Source: an uncultured Allomuricauda sp.
Lineage (GTDB): Bacteria > Bacteroidota > Bacteroidia > Flavobacteriales > Flavobacteriaceae
Assembly: GCF_947499585.1 (NCBI RefSeq)
Contig: NZ_CANMOO010000001.1
Span: forward strand, 620,001-684,000
DNA: 64,000 nucleotides
Direction of reading: 5' to 3'
In this document: positions 23,876 to 33,475 of the stretch, in pieces
How positions within the stretch are numbered: position 1 is the first letter of the stretch
How the letters are laid out: every line of letters starts with the position of its first letter
Notes under the pieces: model-generated
Told to the model about the DNA's origin: nothing
Databases searched by the model: none
Seen by the model: the letters and a program-made list of their open reading frames with translations, nothing else
Made by a program: the position numbers and the translations under genes

Positions 23876-24574
23876 TTAATTAGAGGAAGTCTTTTTCTTT
23901 TTAAATACACCTCTTAAGTCGGGGTTGTAAAAGAATCCTATCTGCAAGCGGTCAAAAACGGCATTACTGAACTGGTTTCGTAAATATCCAAATTGAACAC
24001 TGCTGTTTTCTGTAATATGAATTCCTAAAGCTCCATAAAGACGATTTTGCCCAAAAAGGTCATTTTGCAAATTGATAAATAACTCATCATAAAAATTCAA
24101 GAAGAAGGTATCTGTAAGCGGCAATGTCACCTGAATACGATAACGGGCTCTATGCTGGGTTTCAGTCCTGGTACCAAAGTCCAAAAAGCGTTGCTCCAAT
24201 CGGTAACGGTGTTCAAAAAGTAATTCCCAAACTTTATTTTTAAGGATAAATTGCTCAAAGATTCGATGCTCCTTTATATTCTGTTCTCCCGGAGATTCAA
24301 AAAAAGAGTCATCAGTCGATATGTAACCATAACCAGCAGTTGCTATGGCGCTTGGATTAATATGATAGTTCAAACCAGTACGCAGCAATAGTTGATTAAA
24401 ATTACTCGTGGTTTCATAAAATCGAAACTGGGCTTCAGTATGAATACTGAAACGTTCTGCGATCTTATTGGTTCCAAAATACATATACCATGCACCCAAT
24501 TCATCTTCGCCTGCCTGTTGGGCGTTACTCAAGAAAACAGAAAACAAAGTAAAAAGCAAAAATAATCTCTTCAT
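23876..24574 (-). CDS. DUF2490 domain-containing outer-membrane protein
   Basis: A 232-residue exported protein with a signal peptide (LFTLFSVFLSNAQ). The body is a predicted beta-barrel: LGAWYMYFGTNKIAERFSIH, EAQFRFYETTSNFNQLLLRT, EHRIFEQFILKNKVWELLFE and TFFLNFYDELFINLQND. This is the DUF2490 family, widespread in Bacteroidota and without a known function. The stop lies 10 bp before the hydrolase-OsmC start, so the two are probably co-transcribed. Confidence 0.86.
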   Translation of the reverse strand: MKRLFLLFTLFSVFLSNAQQAGEDELGAWYMYFGTNKIAERFSIHTEAQFRFYETTSNFNQLLLRTGLNYHINPSAIATAGYGYISTDDSFFESPGEQNIKEHRIFEQFILKNKVWELLFEHRYRLEQRFLDFGTRTETQHRARYRIQVTLPLTDTFFLNFYDELFINLQNDLFGQNRLYGALGIHITENSSVQFGYLRNQFSNAVFDRLQIGFFYNPDLRGVFKKKKTSSN

Positions 24575-24584
24575 ATGATGAACA

Positions 24585-24655
24585 ATTGTCAGGCCGAGCG
24601 CAGTCGAGACCTAATTTATAGTTAAGAACCTCTCGACTGCGCTCGAGGGGACAAT
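24585..24655. repeat. Imperfect long inverted repeat with TCGACTGCGCTCGA-type core
   Basis: Arms of 15 identical bases (24595-24609 and 24631-24645) extend outward to ATTGTC/GACAAT (24585-24655), with a 21-base central loop. Short palindromic elements built on CTCGACTGCGCTCGAG recur between genes in many Flavobacteriaceae genomes. This copy lies after the 1069-residue repeat protein and may end or stabilise that transcript. Confidence 0.7.
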
Positions 24656-24665
24656 AGCTACTTTT

Positions 24666-27600
24666 TTAATCTATGCTAAAATTTTCTGTTTCTTTAAAAG
24701 GAGATAAATCCAGCGCTTCAACAGATGCGCGATAAGGTTTCCACTTTTCGTTAAAGAAACTATTGGTTTTCCTCAAAGCTGACTTTAATTCTTCTTCCGC
24801 AAATTTGATGAGGTTTTTCTCCGTTTCTGTAATTCCGGATTTTCGTGTTTGCGTATAAAAGCCAGCCGTGTTCAAGCGTTGCATGACATTAATCTCAGGA
24901 TTACGGGTAATCCCTTGCCTTTTATCTTCCTTACCTAAATACAAGGCCACTATAGAATCAATTTGTTTAACAATGTTTGTGGATTCCTTTATTTGATCCT
25001 TATATTTTTCCTTGTCCAATTCCTTCATTTCTTTCTGAAACTTATTGGCCAAGTCTTTGCTTTTTACTAATTGCTTTACAGCATCAGCGGCGGTTTGGGT
25101 GTAGTCCTGTAATTTTTTACCCATTTTATACACCTCATTTATTGAAGCTAATGATGTTTGAAGCCTTGGGTCCGTTTTTACAGTAATCGAAGTAGAGTCT
25201 ACAAGGTCGCCATAATGTGCTTTTACTTTATAAGTGCCAGGTTTTACATCAATTCCACCTTCTTCTGTCTTACTTTTACTGATTTTTCTTGCTGGTCTAT
25301 CCGGACCTTTCTCATCAAGTTCCCAATAGATTCTGTGGAAACCAGCCTTTTTTGGAGTCTTGTATTTAAGAGTACGAATTAATCGTTCTCCATCATAAAA
25401 CTTGAAGAAAATAGAATCTTTTGTTTTTTCTTTCTTCGTATCATCTTTTTCTTCAGGTGCTTCCTCTTCATCATCCTTTTTTTCTTTGTCATCTTTTGCC
25501 TTGTTACCTTCTTTCAGATAATAGGTAATCATGGCTCCGGATTTTCTATTTTCTCCATTATAAAGGGCATCCCCGCCAAAACGACTTCCCGTGGCTTGTT
25601 GGTAAGCAGCATGATAGGCATCTGGACTTTGGAAAAGGCTTATTTCTTTCTGAAGCACTGAGGGATTGCTTGCTAATGTCCTCAACGGACGAATATCATC
25701 AAGAACCCAAGCAGCACGTCCAAATGTACCAATTACCAAATCATGTTCCCTTGGTTGAATAGCCAAATCTTTGGTAGATACTGTTGGGAAACCTTCAGTC
25801 CATTTTTGCCATGAACTTCCAGCATTAAAGGATATGTACAAACCGTCATCTGTTCCTAAAAACAGGAGGTTCGGATTTTCAGTATCCTCAACAATGGAAA
25901 GGGTGTAGCTTTCCACATCATTTCCACCAACGATTCGAGTCCATGTTTTTCCATAGTCCTTGGTTCGATAAGCATATGGAGTATAATTGAATCGCCTATA
26001 GTCGTTGGCGATCAATAAGGCTTCTCCTTTATTCTTTTTGGAGGCCTTTATTTGAGGAATCCAACTGCCTGAAGGAAGTCCTTTAATATTGGATGTCACT
26101 TCCGTCCAACTTGCTCCTCCGTTTTGTGTGTAGTGTACACGACCATCATCTGTGCCTATCCAAAGCATATCTTTCTCCACAACCGATGGCTCGATGACCA
26201 AAATAGTGCAATGGTTTTCAGCTCCCGTAGCATCCATGGTAAGGCCACCACTTTCGCTTTGTTTTTGTTTTTCCTTGTCATTAGTGGTTAAATCTGGAGA
26301 AATCACTTCCCAAGTCAATCCTTTATTGGTTGATTTATGTACAAACTGACTTCCGAAGTAAACAGTGCTATTATCAAAAGGATCCTGTCCAATTCCAGCG
26401 TTCCAATTAAACCGAAGTTTAGTTGTTGCATCTGGTGGAGTGGGTCTTACGATATAATTGTTCCCCGTTTTCCAATCGTAACGTGATACAAAACCTTGTT
26501 GACTCATGGCATAACCAAATTGGTTGTCATCTAAATCTGGAACAACATCAAAACCATCACCAAAGGCAATTTCTTGCCAGTAGCTGTTGCGTATACCTTG
26601 TGCACGCCATACATATGCTGGGCCTCTCCAAGAACCATTGTCTTGCATACCGCCATAAACATTGTAGGGGTATTCATTGTCAACGTTAATATGATAAAAT
26701 TGTGCAACGGGCAAGTTGCCAATAAAACGCCATGTTTTTCCACCATCTTTGGTAATGTTCATCCCTCCATCATTACCGTCAATCATAAACTGACCATTTT
26801 CTGGATGAATCCACCATGCATGGTGATCAGGGTGTACACCATTATCTACTTGATAGGCGGGCATTAACTGCGTAAAGTTTTTACCTCCATCCTCAGAAAC
26901 GTTCACATAAGTAAATACTGAATACACTCTATTCTCATTTTCTGGATCTACATGGATATCAGAATAATAAAAAGGTCTATTGCCAATATCGCTTTTATCA
27001 TTGATTTTTTTCCATTTAGAGCCGCCATCTACTGACTTGTATAATGCATTTTTCTTTGCTTCCACTAGAGCATAGATGATATTGGGTTTGTTTGGAGCAA
27101 TAGCGATTCCTATCCTACCCAATTCTCCTTTAGGGAAACCTTCTTCTTCTGTGATTTTTTTCCAATTATCACCACCATCATGAGTAATGTACAATCCACT
27201 TCCTTCACCACCTGATTTAAAAAACCAAGGGTCACGTTTGTGTTCCCACATTGCTACAATCAATTTATTTGGATTGGAAGGATCCATAACTAAATCGGCT
27301 GCGCCAGTTTTGTTGTTTACAAAAAGGACCTTTGCCCATGTTTTCCCACCATCTGTGGTTTTATAAACCCCACGTTCAGGGTGAATTCCCCATGGCGAAC
27401 CAATGGCTCCAGCATAAACAACATCTGGATTGGTTGGATCAATAATTACCCTATGAATATGCCTAGTTTTTTCAAGGCCCATGGATTTCCATGTTTTACC
27501 CGCATCAAGAGATTTATAGATGCCATAACCGCCGTTAAGACTATTTCGTGGGTTTCCTTCTCCGGTCCCTGCCCAAATCACGGATGGATTGGACTGTTGA

Positions 27601-27875
27601 ATGGCAACTGCGCCAATGGAAGCGGTAACTTCTTTATCAAAAATGGGCTCCCATTTAATACCGCCAGAAGTAGATTTCCATAAACCGCCTGAAGCCGTTC
27701 CAACGTACATAATATCTGGATTGGAATGGACGACATCTATGGAGGTTACTCTTCCGCTCATACCGGCGGGACCAATGTTACGAGGTTTCATGTCTTGGAC
27801 CAAGTCCATGGAAAATTCTTGTGCAAAAAAAGGGATGGATGCCAAGAGCATCAATAGCGTGTAAAGGTGTTTCAT
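24666..27875 (-). CDS. Exported BNR/VPS10-type beta-propeller protein
   Basis: A 1069-residue protein with a signal peptide (LYTLLMLLASIPFFAQ), then a double propeller of BNR/sortilin-like repeats (about 25-750). Asp-box motifs of the form S.DGG..W recur: SLDAGKTWKS, TTDGGKTWAK, THDGGDNWKK, SVDGGSKWKK, TKDGGKTWRF and TQNGGASWTE. A highly charged Asp/Glu/Lys linker lies near residues 800-830 (bases about 25418-25505), followed by a C-terminal Ig-like and helical region. Relatives are annotated as glycosyl hydrolases or VPS10-domain proteins. No catalytic residues could be assigned. Confidence 0.88.
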   Translation of the reverse strand: MKHLYTLLMLLASIPFFAQEFSMDLVQDMKPRNIGPAGMSGRVTSIDVVHSNPDIMYVGTASGGLWKSTSGGIKWEPIFDKEVTASIGAVAIQQSNPSVIWAGTGEGNPRNSLNGGYGIYKSLDAGKTWKSMGLEKTRHIHRVIIDPTNPDVVYAGAIGSPWGIHPERGVYKTTDGGKTWAKVLFVNNKTGAADLVMDPSNPNKLIVAMWEHKRDPWFFKSGGEGSGLYITHDGGDNWKKITEEEGFPKGELGRIGIAIAPNKPNIIYALVEAKKNALYKSVDGGSKWKKINDKSDIGNRPFYYSDIHVDPENENRVYSVFTYVNVSEDGGKNFTQLMPAYQVDNGVHPDHHAWWIHPENGQFMIDGNDGGMNITKDGGKTWRFIGNLPVAQFYHINVDNEYPYNVYGGMQDNGSWRGPAYVWRAQGIRNSYWQEIAFGDGFDVVPDLDDNQFGYAMSQQGFVSRYDWKTGNNYIVRPTPPDATTKLRFNWNAGIGQDPFDNSTVYFGSQFVHKSTNKGLTWEVISPDLTTNDKEKQKQSESGGLTMDATGAENHCTILVIEPSVVEKDMLWIGTDDGRVHYTQNGGASWTEVTSNIKGLPSGSWIPQIKASKKNKGEALLIANDYRRFNYTPYAYRTKDYGKTWTRIVGGNDVESYTLSIVEDTENPNLLFLGTDDGLYISFNAGSSWQKWTEGFPTVSTKDLAIQPREHDLVIGTFGRAAWVLDDIRPLRTLASNPSVLQKEISLFQSPDAYHAAYQQATGSRFGGDALYNGENRKSGAMITYYLKEGNKAKDDKEKKDDEEEAPEEKDDTKKEKTKDSIFFKFYDGERLIRTLKYKTPKKAGFHRIYWELDEKGPDRPARKISKSKTEEGGIDVKPGTYKVKAHYGDLVDSTSITVKTDPRLQTSLASINEVYKMGKKLQDYTQTAADAVKQLVKSKDLANKFQKEMKELDKEKYKDQIKESTNIVKQIDSIVALYLGKEDKRQGITRNPEINVMQRLNTAGFYTQTRKSGITETEKNLIKFAEEELKSALRKTNSFFNEKWKPYRASVEALDLSPFKETENFSID

Positions 27876-28048
27876 TTTAGGAATTAATTAGTCGCCTAAA
27901 GATACCAAAAACACCAAGTGGATTTCTTAAGGAGTTGTTAATGAAATGTAGGTTGATTAAAAGTAGATAGCCAGTTTACAGAATTGATTTAAAATGGTTT
28001 ATCTTCAGATTATAAAGAAAAGGATGGTTGCTTTAATTTAAATCATTA

Positions 28049-28753
28049 ATGATGAAGCTCTTCAGAAAAGTTAGGCAACAGATGCTTAGTGAAAGCAAAT
28101 TGAGAAAATACCTGGTATATACCGTTGGAGAAATCATACTTGTAGTTATCGGAATTCTAATTGCTGTGTCCATTAATAATTGGAAGCAATCAAAAGATCT
28201 TGAACAAATAGAACAAAATCTTTATAAAGATTTAATACAGGAGTTAAATACCGATTTAGATGAAATTAAAGGTAATCGCGATTATAATAATAAGTATTTA
28301 TCACGATATAATCGTGCCAGTGAAATAATTATAAATGATCTACAAAAACAACAGATAGATACTTTAGCAATTATAGCAACTGAACTCACTAATTTTTCAG
28401 ATTTCAAGAATGAGGAATCTTCTTATAACAAATTAGCCGCAAGTGGTAAATTAGAACTAATAGTAAATAAAGAGATTCTCTTGCAACTTCAAAACCTTAG
28501 CATTCTCTATAATTACATCAATAGATTGGAGAAGAATCAAGAACAATTCATGTATTCGATTGTACCTAAGATATCTAAATATTTGAGAATAAAACCTTTT
28601 CAAATAATGTATCCAGATGAGTTATACGATTATAAATTTCAGAATGATATAGAGATACTAATAAAAATTGGATTAGAAAAAGATGGATTGTATAAGGAAA
28701 TTGAAAAAGACATGCTCAATCTGATAGGATTGTTGGAAAATGAAATTGGATAA
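28049..28753 (+). CDS. DUF6090 family membrane protein
   Basis: A 234-residue protein with the family signature KLRKYLVYTVGEIILVVIGI, one membrane helix (about 24-42) and INNWKQ. A long helical extracytoplasmic part with coiled-coil character follows (LEQIEQNLYKDLIQELNTDL). The family is common and usually multicopy in Flavobacteriaceae; the function is unknown. Either ATG (28049 or 28052) may be used. It is flanked by minus-strand genes on both sides, so it is an independent transcript. Confidence 0.88.
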   Translation: MMKLFRKVRQQMLSESKLRKYLVYTVGEIILVVIGILIAVSINNWKQSKDLEQIEQNLYKDLIQELNTDLDEIKGNRDYNNKYLSRYNRASEIIINDLQKQQIDTLAIIATELTNFSDFKNEESSYNKLAASGKLELIVNKEILLQLQNLSILYNYINRLEKNQEQFMYSIVPKISKYLRIKPFQIMYPDELYDYKFQNDIEILIKIGLEKDGLYKEIEKDMLNLIGLLENEIG

Positions 28754-28813
28754 AACAAAGCTTAATAACCTACCTGATGCGTTTTAAGCAACACTCTTTT
28801 AAACATAAATATG

Positions 28814-30061
28814 CTAATTGCTGTAGATTAACCCATCTTTCATCACAAAAGTAACCCTGCGCATTTTAGTAATGTCTTTCACTGGATTGCCTTCCACAGC
28901 AATGATATCAGCAAGAAAACCCTCCTTTATTCGTCCCAGTTCATTTAAATGAAAAATACGGGCGTTGACAGAAGTGGCTGATTGCAATACTTTTATGGGT
29001 TGCATACCATATTCAACCATAAGTTCCAGTTCCCGATAATTTTCTCCATGGGAATATACCCCAACATCACCGCCAAAAACAATATCTACTCCGGATTCCA
29101 ATGCCATTTTAAATGACTTTTTCTTCTTAACAATTCGGTCGGTATCTGGTTCTTTTCCCTTTTTCCAGCCTTTGTAACGCTCAATAGCATCGCCAGCTGC
29201 AAGGGTAGGGCATAGGCCAACTCCTTTTTCCTTCATCATTTTAAAGATTTCCATTGTGCCCCCATCACCATGTTCTATGGTTTCTACTCCTCCTAAAATG
29301 GCGCGGCGCATCCCTTCTGGTGTACCGGCATGGGCTACAACATAGCGTCCTGCACTTGTGGCGGTGGCTACCATTGCATCTATTTCTTCCTGTAAAAAGG
29401 TAGGTTGAGAGGGCTCATCTTTTCCCCAACGATAATCTGCATATATTTTTATGAAGTTTGCACCTTTACCCAACTGTGTCCGAACTTCTTTAATAGCTTC
29501 AGCTTTGCCACTTACTGGTTCTGCTCCCAATGGAACGGTTACCCCATCATGAAATCCTTTTGGGCCATAAGCTCCTGTGGCTACAATTGCAGGACCAGCG
29601 ACTAACAAACGCGGCCCGGGAATTATACCATCTTCAATAGTCTTTTTTAAATAAACATCTGTATAACCAGCACCCTCAGCACCTAAATCTCGCATGGTAG
29701 TAATACCAGCCATTAACGACTTTTTAGCATGGACCACCCCTCGTATAGCTCTTTCTACCGGCGATTCCTTCAAAACCTGATCGTTCCATTCGGTTTCGTT
29801 ATAAGGATGTAACAATAAGTGGGAGTGTCCTTCAATGATTCCGGGCATTAGGGTCATTCCCTTAAGTTCCTTTTTTTTGTATGAACCGGAATTTTTTAAA
29901 TCGGCTACTGGGCCAGCAAAGGTGATACGATTATCGGTTACCAGAACCACCCAATTTGAATGCAATGTCTCTCCATCAAAAACTTGGTCAGGAATTAATA
30001 GCAACTGTGCTTTGGCAGGTGCCAATACAAGGAAAAAAAGAATAAGAAAGGTAGTTCTCAT
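28814..30061 (-). CDS. Exported amidohydrolase (imidazolonepropionase/prolidase-like) 1
   Basis: A 415-residue metal-dependent hydrolase with a signal peptide (LILFFLVLAPAKAQ). The amidohydrolase barrel shows metal ligands HSH in MPGIIEGHSHLL, further His in VVAHAGTPEGM and TIEHGDGG, and the catalytic Asp in IVFGGDVG. It ends with the typical RIKEGFLADIIAVEGNPV. Relatives act on dipeptides or cyclic amides (Xaa-Pro dipeptidase-like). It is the last of three such genes in tandem, 5 bp after its neighbour. Confidence 0.9.
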   Translation of the reverse strand: MRTTFLILFFLVLAPAKAQLLLIPDQVFDGETLHSNWVVLVTDNRITFAGPVADLKNSGSYKKKELKGMTLMPGIIEGHSHLLLHPYNETEWNDQVLKESPVERAIRGVVHAKKSLMAGITTMRDLGAEGAGYTDVYLKKTIEDGIIPGPRLLVAGPAIVATGAYGPKGFHDGVTVPLGAEPVSGKAEAIKEVRTQLGKGANFIKIYADYRWGKDEPSQPTFLQEEIDAMVATATSAGRYVVAHAGTPEGMRRAILGGVETIEHGDGGTMEIFKMMKEKGVGLCPTLAAGDAIERYKGWKKGKEPDTDRIVKKKKSFKMALESGVDIVFGGDVGVYSHGENYRELELMVEYGMQPIKVLQSATSVNARIFHLNELGRIKEGFLADIIAVEGNPVKDITKMRRVTFVMKDGLIYSN

Positions 30062-30066
30062 ATGGT

Positions 30067-31455
30067 TTAATTTTTAGCTGCATTCTCAGCAATTTCTTTT
30101 AATCTTTCTTCAATATCGATTCTAGATAACCAGATTCCGCGAACCATGACCCCAGAAACATCTGTGTAGTTTTTAAGATCATCCATTGGGTTTTTGGAGA
30201 GTAGTACCAAATCAGCATCAATACCCTCTTTTATTTCTCCAAAAGTGCTTTCCATGTCAAAAAAAGTAGCAGAATTGATAGTTGCTGACTGTAGAATTTC
30301 CAAAGGTTTCATACCAGCTGCTACCATTCCCTGCATTTCATGTTGTATGGAAAACCCGGGAACATTAAACAATTGTGGAGCATCTGACCCTAAAAGGACT
30401 CCATGACCGTTGTCTTGAAGTTTTTTAATAAGATTTTTTCGGATAGCGTCAAATTGCTCCCATTGTGCTATGTTGAAATCTGAATTTTCCAAAGACTGTA
30501 TTTTGACCCGCCTCCAATTTTCCAAAGTGGATTTTGGCATATATTTCATTTCGGGCTCTGCCAATAGAGAATCTACGTCTGCTGGTGAAAACCAACGTTC
30601 AAACAAACTTTGCGTAGGAACAATCCATACCTTGTTGTCTTTTGATAATTGTACCAATTCATCAATTTTTGAGGTATCTGCCAAGGGAGTAAAGTTGTAG
30701 CCAAAAAAGCCATTGGCGGTTGGATCCACATTTTCGGATTCTGGCACAAGCCCTTCCAAAAAACCATCAACATGATCAATAGTTGCATATTTGCTCTTCA
30801 ACGCATGACGGATACCGACATCCACTGGAACATGCCCTGCAAATGGGATTCCTACTTCATTCGCTGTTTTTACGACTTGATCAAATACATTGCGTTGAAT
30901 ACCGGGATGTATCTTTAGAAAATCATAGCCTTCCTTTTTGTATGCCGTTACTTTTTCAGTGGCTTCTTCTACCGTTTTCACCGAATTTCCATTGAGGGAA
31001 GGGCTCGATGTAAAGATTCGTGGCCCTAAAACCTCTCCACGCTGTACTTGCTCCCTAAGAACCAAATGGTCTGGGTGCCCAAGCATTCCTCGTATTGTAG
31101 TGACGCCATTTGCCAAATACAAGAACAGTACATCTTCCAAGCGTTCTTTTGAAGTAGGCGGTTGGGGAATGTGTGCATGCATTTCCGTCATCCCCGGAAT
31201 GATGTACTTATCTTCAGCATTGATGACCGTTTTGTATTTTGATATGTCTTCTATTTCTGTTGTATTGATTTGCTTTATCCTTCCTGAGTCTATAAAGATG
31301 TTTTGACCAGTTTTGATTTCTCCTGTTTGTACATCAACAATATTCGCTTTAAAAATAAGAATAAGGGTAGGGCTTATCTCTTCTGTTTTTTGTTTTTCTT
31401 GGCATGAACTAACTAGTGTACATACAACTAAGAAAAGAGTGATTTTTTTAAACAT
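30067..31455 (-). CDS. Amidohydrolase lipoprotein 2
   Basis: A 462-residue lipoprotein with lipobox VSSC (Cys18). Active-site segments: IPGMTEMHAHIPQP (HxH), FAGHVPVDVG, TIDHVDGF and LLGSDAPQL (catalytic Asp), closing with EIKEGIDADLVLLSKNPM. Clearly related to its neighbours but well diverged, so the substrate range probably differs. It is packed between amidohydrolases 1 and 3 (gaps of 5 and 11 bp) in the long catabolic operon. Confidence 0.9.
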   Translation of the reverse strand: MFKKITLFLVVCTLVSSCQEKQKTEEISPTLILIFKANIVDVQTGEIKTGQNIFIDSGRIKQINTTEIEDISKYKTVINAEDKYIIPGMTEMHAHIPQPPTSKERLEDVLFLYLANGVTTIRGMLGHPDHLVLREQVQRGEVLGPRIFTSSPSLNGNSVKTVEEATEKVTAYKKEGYDFLKIHPGIQRNVFDQVVKTANEVGIPFAGHVPVDVGIRHALKSKYATIDHVDGFLEGLVPESENVDPTANGFFGYNFTPLADTSKIDELVQLSKDNKVWIVPTQSLFERWFSPADVDSLLAEPEMKYMPKSTLENWRRVKIQSLENSDFNIAQWEQFDAIRKNLIKKLQDNGHGVLLGSDAPQLFNVPGFSIQHEMQGMVAAGMKPLEILQSATINSATFFDMESTFGEIKEGIDADLVLLSKNPMDDLKNYTDVSGVMVRGIWLSRIDIEERLKEIAENAAKN

Positions 31456-31466
31456 AGTTCTGATTT

Positions 31467-32894
31467 TTAATTGATTTCTGATGTATTCAAAAGCGCTGTA
31501 AGCTGATCTTTGGTGAAAAGCATATTTCCTTTAAGCACGGTATGGATTTTTTTTGTGTTTTCAATTGCTTCCAGCGGATTCGCATCTAAAATAACAAGAT
31601 CAGCCACTTTGCCTTCGGCGATGCTTCCAGAATTGGCACTCTTTCCTAAGAATTTTGCTCCATTTGGGGCAGATGTTCGCAGTGCTTCCAAGGGTGAAAT
31701 TCCATTATCAACCATCACTTGAAGTTCTCCATGCAATGAAATTCCGGGATAAGTATACGAATTGTAGGCTCCACTATCTGACCCAGCCAAAAGGCTTACT
31801 CCTGCATCATTTAAAGATTTAGACAGTTGCCCAAAAAAGGTGTCCAATTCTTTTCGGTCTGTTCTGGTTTTTTCTGATGCATTTAATGCCCGGTCTATTC
31901 GTCCTTTATAGGTTTTGATGATTCCTTCCCCCATATATTTTAGGTAGGCATCGTTGCTGTGATCAACTTCATCCAAATAGCTTAAAGTCTTGCCGATGTG
32001 GAGTGTAGGTACCACAAAGACATTTTGTTCTTTAAGTTTTTGAAACGTGTTTTGAGCTGTACTATCGGCATAACTGCCCATTAGAGCAGGCATTGCTTGC
32101 CAAAACCCAATTTCTTTATTTTTTAATTTCTGGGTAATTTCCACTTCATTACTAGCGCATCCTTTCATGATATAGTACAGATGTTCTATGGCATCTATTC
32201 CTGCATCTACAGTTTCATCGAGCGTCACGGTAAAAGGCATATGTCCAGATGTAATCAATTTTCTAACTTCAGCTTCTTTTATGGTTTTTAAATAGTCTTC
32301 TCCCGAAATTCTACTATCATACAACTTCACAAAATCCACATTTAGTTTTTCTAAGGAATCCAAGGCTGTAACAATATCACTTTCATTTTCTACTTTCAAA
32401 GAACCGGCCCAAGTGGCACTGGGCCCATCTATTTTTGGCCCAGAAGTAAATATTGTAGGACCAACGAGATTTCCATCAGCAATTTCTTGCTTCCACTCCA
32501 TGACAGAAGAGGTAAGGTCGCCACCAGCATCCCTAATGGTAGTAATGCCATTGGCAATAAAAAGGTTTAAAAAGTTCTTGTTATTTGCAATAAGAGAATC
32601 CCCGCCACGTAAATGGGTGTGATTGTCCCAAAAACCAGGCAACACATACTTTCCAGAGGCATCCACAGTGGTTTCTGCATTATAATTTGTTTCAGAACCA
32701 GCGGTTGCAAGTGCGCTTATTCGTCCGCCGTTAACGTAAATATCTTGAATTTCTATTTTGCCTGTTTCCAGATGTATTACACTAGCGTTTGCGATAACCA
32801 TATCCACGAGCTGCTTTGCTTTTTTGTTTTGACATCCTGTCAATAACAGCAGAGCGAGTAGGGTGTAAGTACTTATTTTTATACTATTTCTCAT
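31467..32894 (-). CDS. Amidohydrolase lipoprotein 3
   Basis: A 475-residue lipoprotein with lipobox LTGC (Cys21). It has LPGFWDNHTHLRGG (HxH), TSGHMPFT, AIEHLYYI and LLAGSDSGAY (catalytic Asp), and ends with SIAEGKVADLVILDANPL. It is a member of the same exported amidohydrolase group as the two downstream genes. Its start codon overlaps the stop of the YdeI-like gene by 4 bp, giving translational coupling. Confidence 0.9.
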   Translation of the reverse strand: MRNSIKISTYTLLALLLLTGCQNKKAKQLVDMVIANASVIHLETGKIEIQDIYVNGGRISALATAGSETNYNAETTVDASGKYVLPGFWDNHTHLRGGDSLIANNKNFLNLFIANGITTIRDAGGDLTSSVMEWKQEIADGNLVGPTIFTSGPKIDGPSATWAGSLKVENESDIVTALDSLEKLNVDFVKLYDSRISGEDYLKTIKEAEVRKLITSGHMPFTVTLDETVDAGIDAIEHLYYIMKGCASNEVEITQKLKNKEIGFWQAMPALMGSYADSTAQNTFQKLKEQNVFVVPTLHIGKTLSYLDEVDHSNDAYLKYMGEGIIKTYKGRIDRALNASEKTRTDRKELDTFFGQLSKSLNDAGVSLLAGSDSGAYNSYTYPGISLHGELQVMVDNGISPLEALRTSAPNGAKFLGKSANSGSIAEGKVADLVILDANPLEAIENTKKIHTVLKGNMLFTKDQLTALLNTSEIN

Positions 32895-33472
32895 CTGCTT
32901 CCGGGGTTTCTGGTTTTAATGTTATTGTTGCAAAGCGTTACAATTTCCGTTATTCTTTTTTGTCTAGTTTCTTCTCTTTTTGCTTGATTCAACCAGTATA
33001 GATAGCTTTTTCGCTGTCCACGCGTAAAATTTTGGAAGTTTTCAAAGGCTGTCGGATTTTTATCAAAAGAAGCTTTTAAATCCTCAGGAACTATTTCGTT
33101 TTCCACATCATCCAAAGCGCTCCAAGAACCATTTTTTTTGGCTATTTCGATAACTTTAAGTCCACTTTCATGCATTAAATCAGAAGCTATTAATTCTTCC
33201 AAATGATTTTTGTTTACCCTACTCCAGACACTTTTGGGTTTTCTAGGACAGAAATATTGTCGACGTTTACCATCACCTAAACTTTTCACCGTGCTGTCTA
33301 TCCAGCCGTAACAGAGGGCAACTCTTACCGCTTCTTCCCAACGCATACTTGGCATTTCATGTTCAATCTTGTACATGATTACATGTACACCGTTTGAGGC
33401 TTGATGGTTTTCATGTAACCAAACACGCCATTCTTTATCGTTTTTAAAGTATATCTCTATGGCTTCCTTCAT
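32891..33472 (-). CDS. YdeI/OmpD-associated family protein
   Basis: A 193-residue cytoplasmic protein: WRVWLHENHQ, MRWEEAVRVALCYGWIDSTV, FCPRKPKSVWSRVNKNHLEE and FQNFTRGQRKSYLYWLNQAK. This is the YdeI/OmpD-associated family (bacteriocin-protection-like), of unknown mechanism. There is no signal peptide. It sits 3 bp after the alcohol dehydrogenase and overlaps amidohydrolase 3, so it is part of the operon although its role there is unclear. Confidence 0.88.
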   Translation of the reverse strand: MKEAIEIYFKNDKEWRVWLHENHQASNGVHVIMYKIEHEMPSMRWEEAVRVALCYGWIDSTVKSLGDGKRRQYFCPRKPKSVWSRVNKNHLEELIASDLMHESGLKVIEIAKKNGSWSALDDVENEIVPEDLKASFDKNPTAFENFQNFTRGQRKSYLYWLNQAKREETRQKRITEIVTLCNNNIKTRNPGSR

Positions 33473-33475
33473 GCT

